From: Gymnopus androsaceus JB14
Lineage: Eukaryota > Basidiomycota > Agaricomycetes > Agaricales > Omphalotaceae
NCBI GenBank assembly: GCA_009733575.1
Contig: ML770113.1
Location: 1 to 19,295 of the forward strand
Length of the DNA stretch: 19,295 nucleotides
Direction: 5' to 3'
Shown here: positions 18,418 to 19,295 of the stretch, piece after piece
Layout of the letters: every line of letters starts with the position of its first letter
How positions within the stretch are numbered: position 1 is the stretch's first letter
Notes under the pieces: generated by a model
The model's input: the letters and a program-made list of their open reading frames with translations, nothing else
What the model was told of the DNA's origin: nothing
Databases searched by the model: none
Position numbers and translations under genes: made by a program

Positions 18418-19295
18418 TTCCAGATGTTGTAGGTTACGATGAACGTTCCCTGGCCATCTCCTCCCGCGATCTCACAACATTCCAAACCCCTCTTGGTCCT
18501 TTTCATCTAACCGCTATTCCCATGGGTTGGACCAACTCTGTTCAAATATTTCACGGAGATGTCACCTTCATTAATCAACCTGAAATCCCGGAATTCACCA
18601 TTCCCTATTTGGACGACATTAATGTTCGTGGTGGTCCTACTCGCTACGAACTCCTGGATGGCTCGTTCGAGGCAATTCCGGAGAATCCGGGAATTCGTTG
18701 ATTCATCTGGCAACACCTCCAGGTGGTCAACCGTATTCTCCAATGTATGAAGTATGCTGGGGGTACATATTCTGGTCTGAAGGCCATCATCGCGGCATCT
18801 GAAGCCCTTATTACTGGTCACCTCTGTTCCTACGAAGGTCATAAAATTGACAAATCACGGGTGGCAAAAATTGTCAATTGGGGTCCTCTGCTCAAGCTCA
18901 CAGATGTCCGGGCATTCCTAGGTACCGCGGTCTTTGCTGGAACTTTATTGAGAGGTTCGCCGAGTTGGCTGAACCTTTGACTCGGTTAACGAGACGAGAT
19001 ATCCCTTTCCAGTTCAGGGAACTGGAAGCCCGTACTCAACAATGCTTAAAGGACGCGGTCCCTGGCAAGTGGTGCTATCCGTCCTTTGGTCTATGTGTCC
19101 GGCGTCCCAGTCATTCTTGTTGTCGATACCTCAAATATCTGCATTGGTTTTATAATCATGCAGCCTCTTCCGATAATCCCTCAGTCCACTATATCAATTG
19201 TTTTGGATCTATTACTCTAAATTCTTGTGAAGCTAATTACAGTCAGGCCAAGCTGGAACTTTACGGCCTTTTCCGTTCCTTACGTGCAACTGCTC
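18418..19295 (+). pseudogene. Ty3/Gypsy reverse transcriptase-RNase H fragment, decayed and partial
   Basis: Translation from about 18418 gives VGYDERSLAISSRDLTTFQT, PIPMGW-like AIPMGW, the catalytic YLDD box (18606-18617), and further on the connection (KIVNWGP, TDVRAFLGTA), typical of Ty3/Gypsy reverse transcriptase; then RNase H with VVDTSNICIG and ANYSQAKLELYGL holding the catalytic Asp and Glu. The copy is broken: a TGA at 18699-18701 where the family would have Arg, and single-base frameshifts near 18930, 19060 and 19165. The start is truncated at the CCCAGGG array (no gag, protease or N-terminal reverse transcriptase) and the 3' part leaves the window. Confidence 0.88.

Noticed and set aside
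1..19295. CRISPR arrays, bacterial operons, riboswitches, rRNA
   Set aside because: None seen; spliceosomal introns throughout show eukaryotic DNA, and no regularly spaced identical repeats with unique spacers exist.

Overview
This window looks like a piece of filamentous basidiomycete genome, most likely Agaricomycetes. The evidence is many GT-AG introns of about 44-62 nt, Ty3/Gypsy and pogo/Tigger-type remnants of the kind common in mushroom genomes, and expanded fungal families (JmjC-like, Ulp1-like, OTT_1508-like deaminase). No database search was possible, so family calls rest on motifs and recall. Genus cannot be told.

Left third (1-7.9 kb, all minus strand): in transcription order, a Ulp1/SUMO-protease-like gene (about 7.8 to 6.04 kb, complete His-Asp-Gln-Cys set, six well-phased exons), then a long multi-exon gene (about 5.6 to 0.89 kb) with an alpha-helical N-terminal half, a Ser/Pro-rich linker and a C-terminal JmjC domain, then the first 34 codons of a C2H2-finger ORF leaving the window at base 1. 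The JmjC gene keeps its metal ligands but has in-frame stops and frame breaks. A 38-bp motif occurs twice upstream of the finger ORF and once near the 5' end of the JmjC gene. Their shared strand suggests cargo of one large transposon (inference).

Middle (8.3-10.9 kb): two roughly 300-bp direct repeats, each headed by a tRNA-like cloverleaf with an insert in the anticodon loop and a T6 run (SINE-like), then a 553-bp solo LTR bracketed by inverted copies of a transposon-gene fragment, and an A23 tract.

10.9-13.0 kb (plus): a six-exon gene for a fungal OTT_1508-like deaminase with HAE and CxxC motifs. 13.1-15.7 kb (minus): a pogo/Tigger-like transposase relic lacking its catalytic core, an acidic repeat protein with a 33-bp minisatellite, and an 84-bp repeat pair.

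16.0-17.7 kb (plus): a degenerate multi-exon gene starting with a signal peptide; its last exon is split by a 516-bp TIR element flanked by TA, and the frame resumes exactly on the other side. 18.0-19.3 kb: a CCCAGGG-rich array abutting a decayed Ty3/Gypsy RT-RNase H fragment that runs off the end. Overall this is an accessory, transposon-rich region with a few genes that still look constrained (Ulp1, deaminase).
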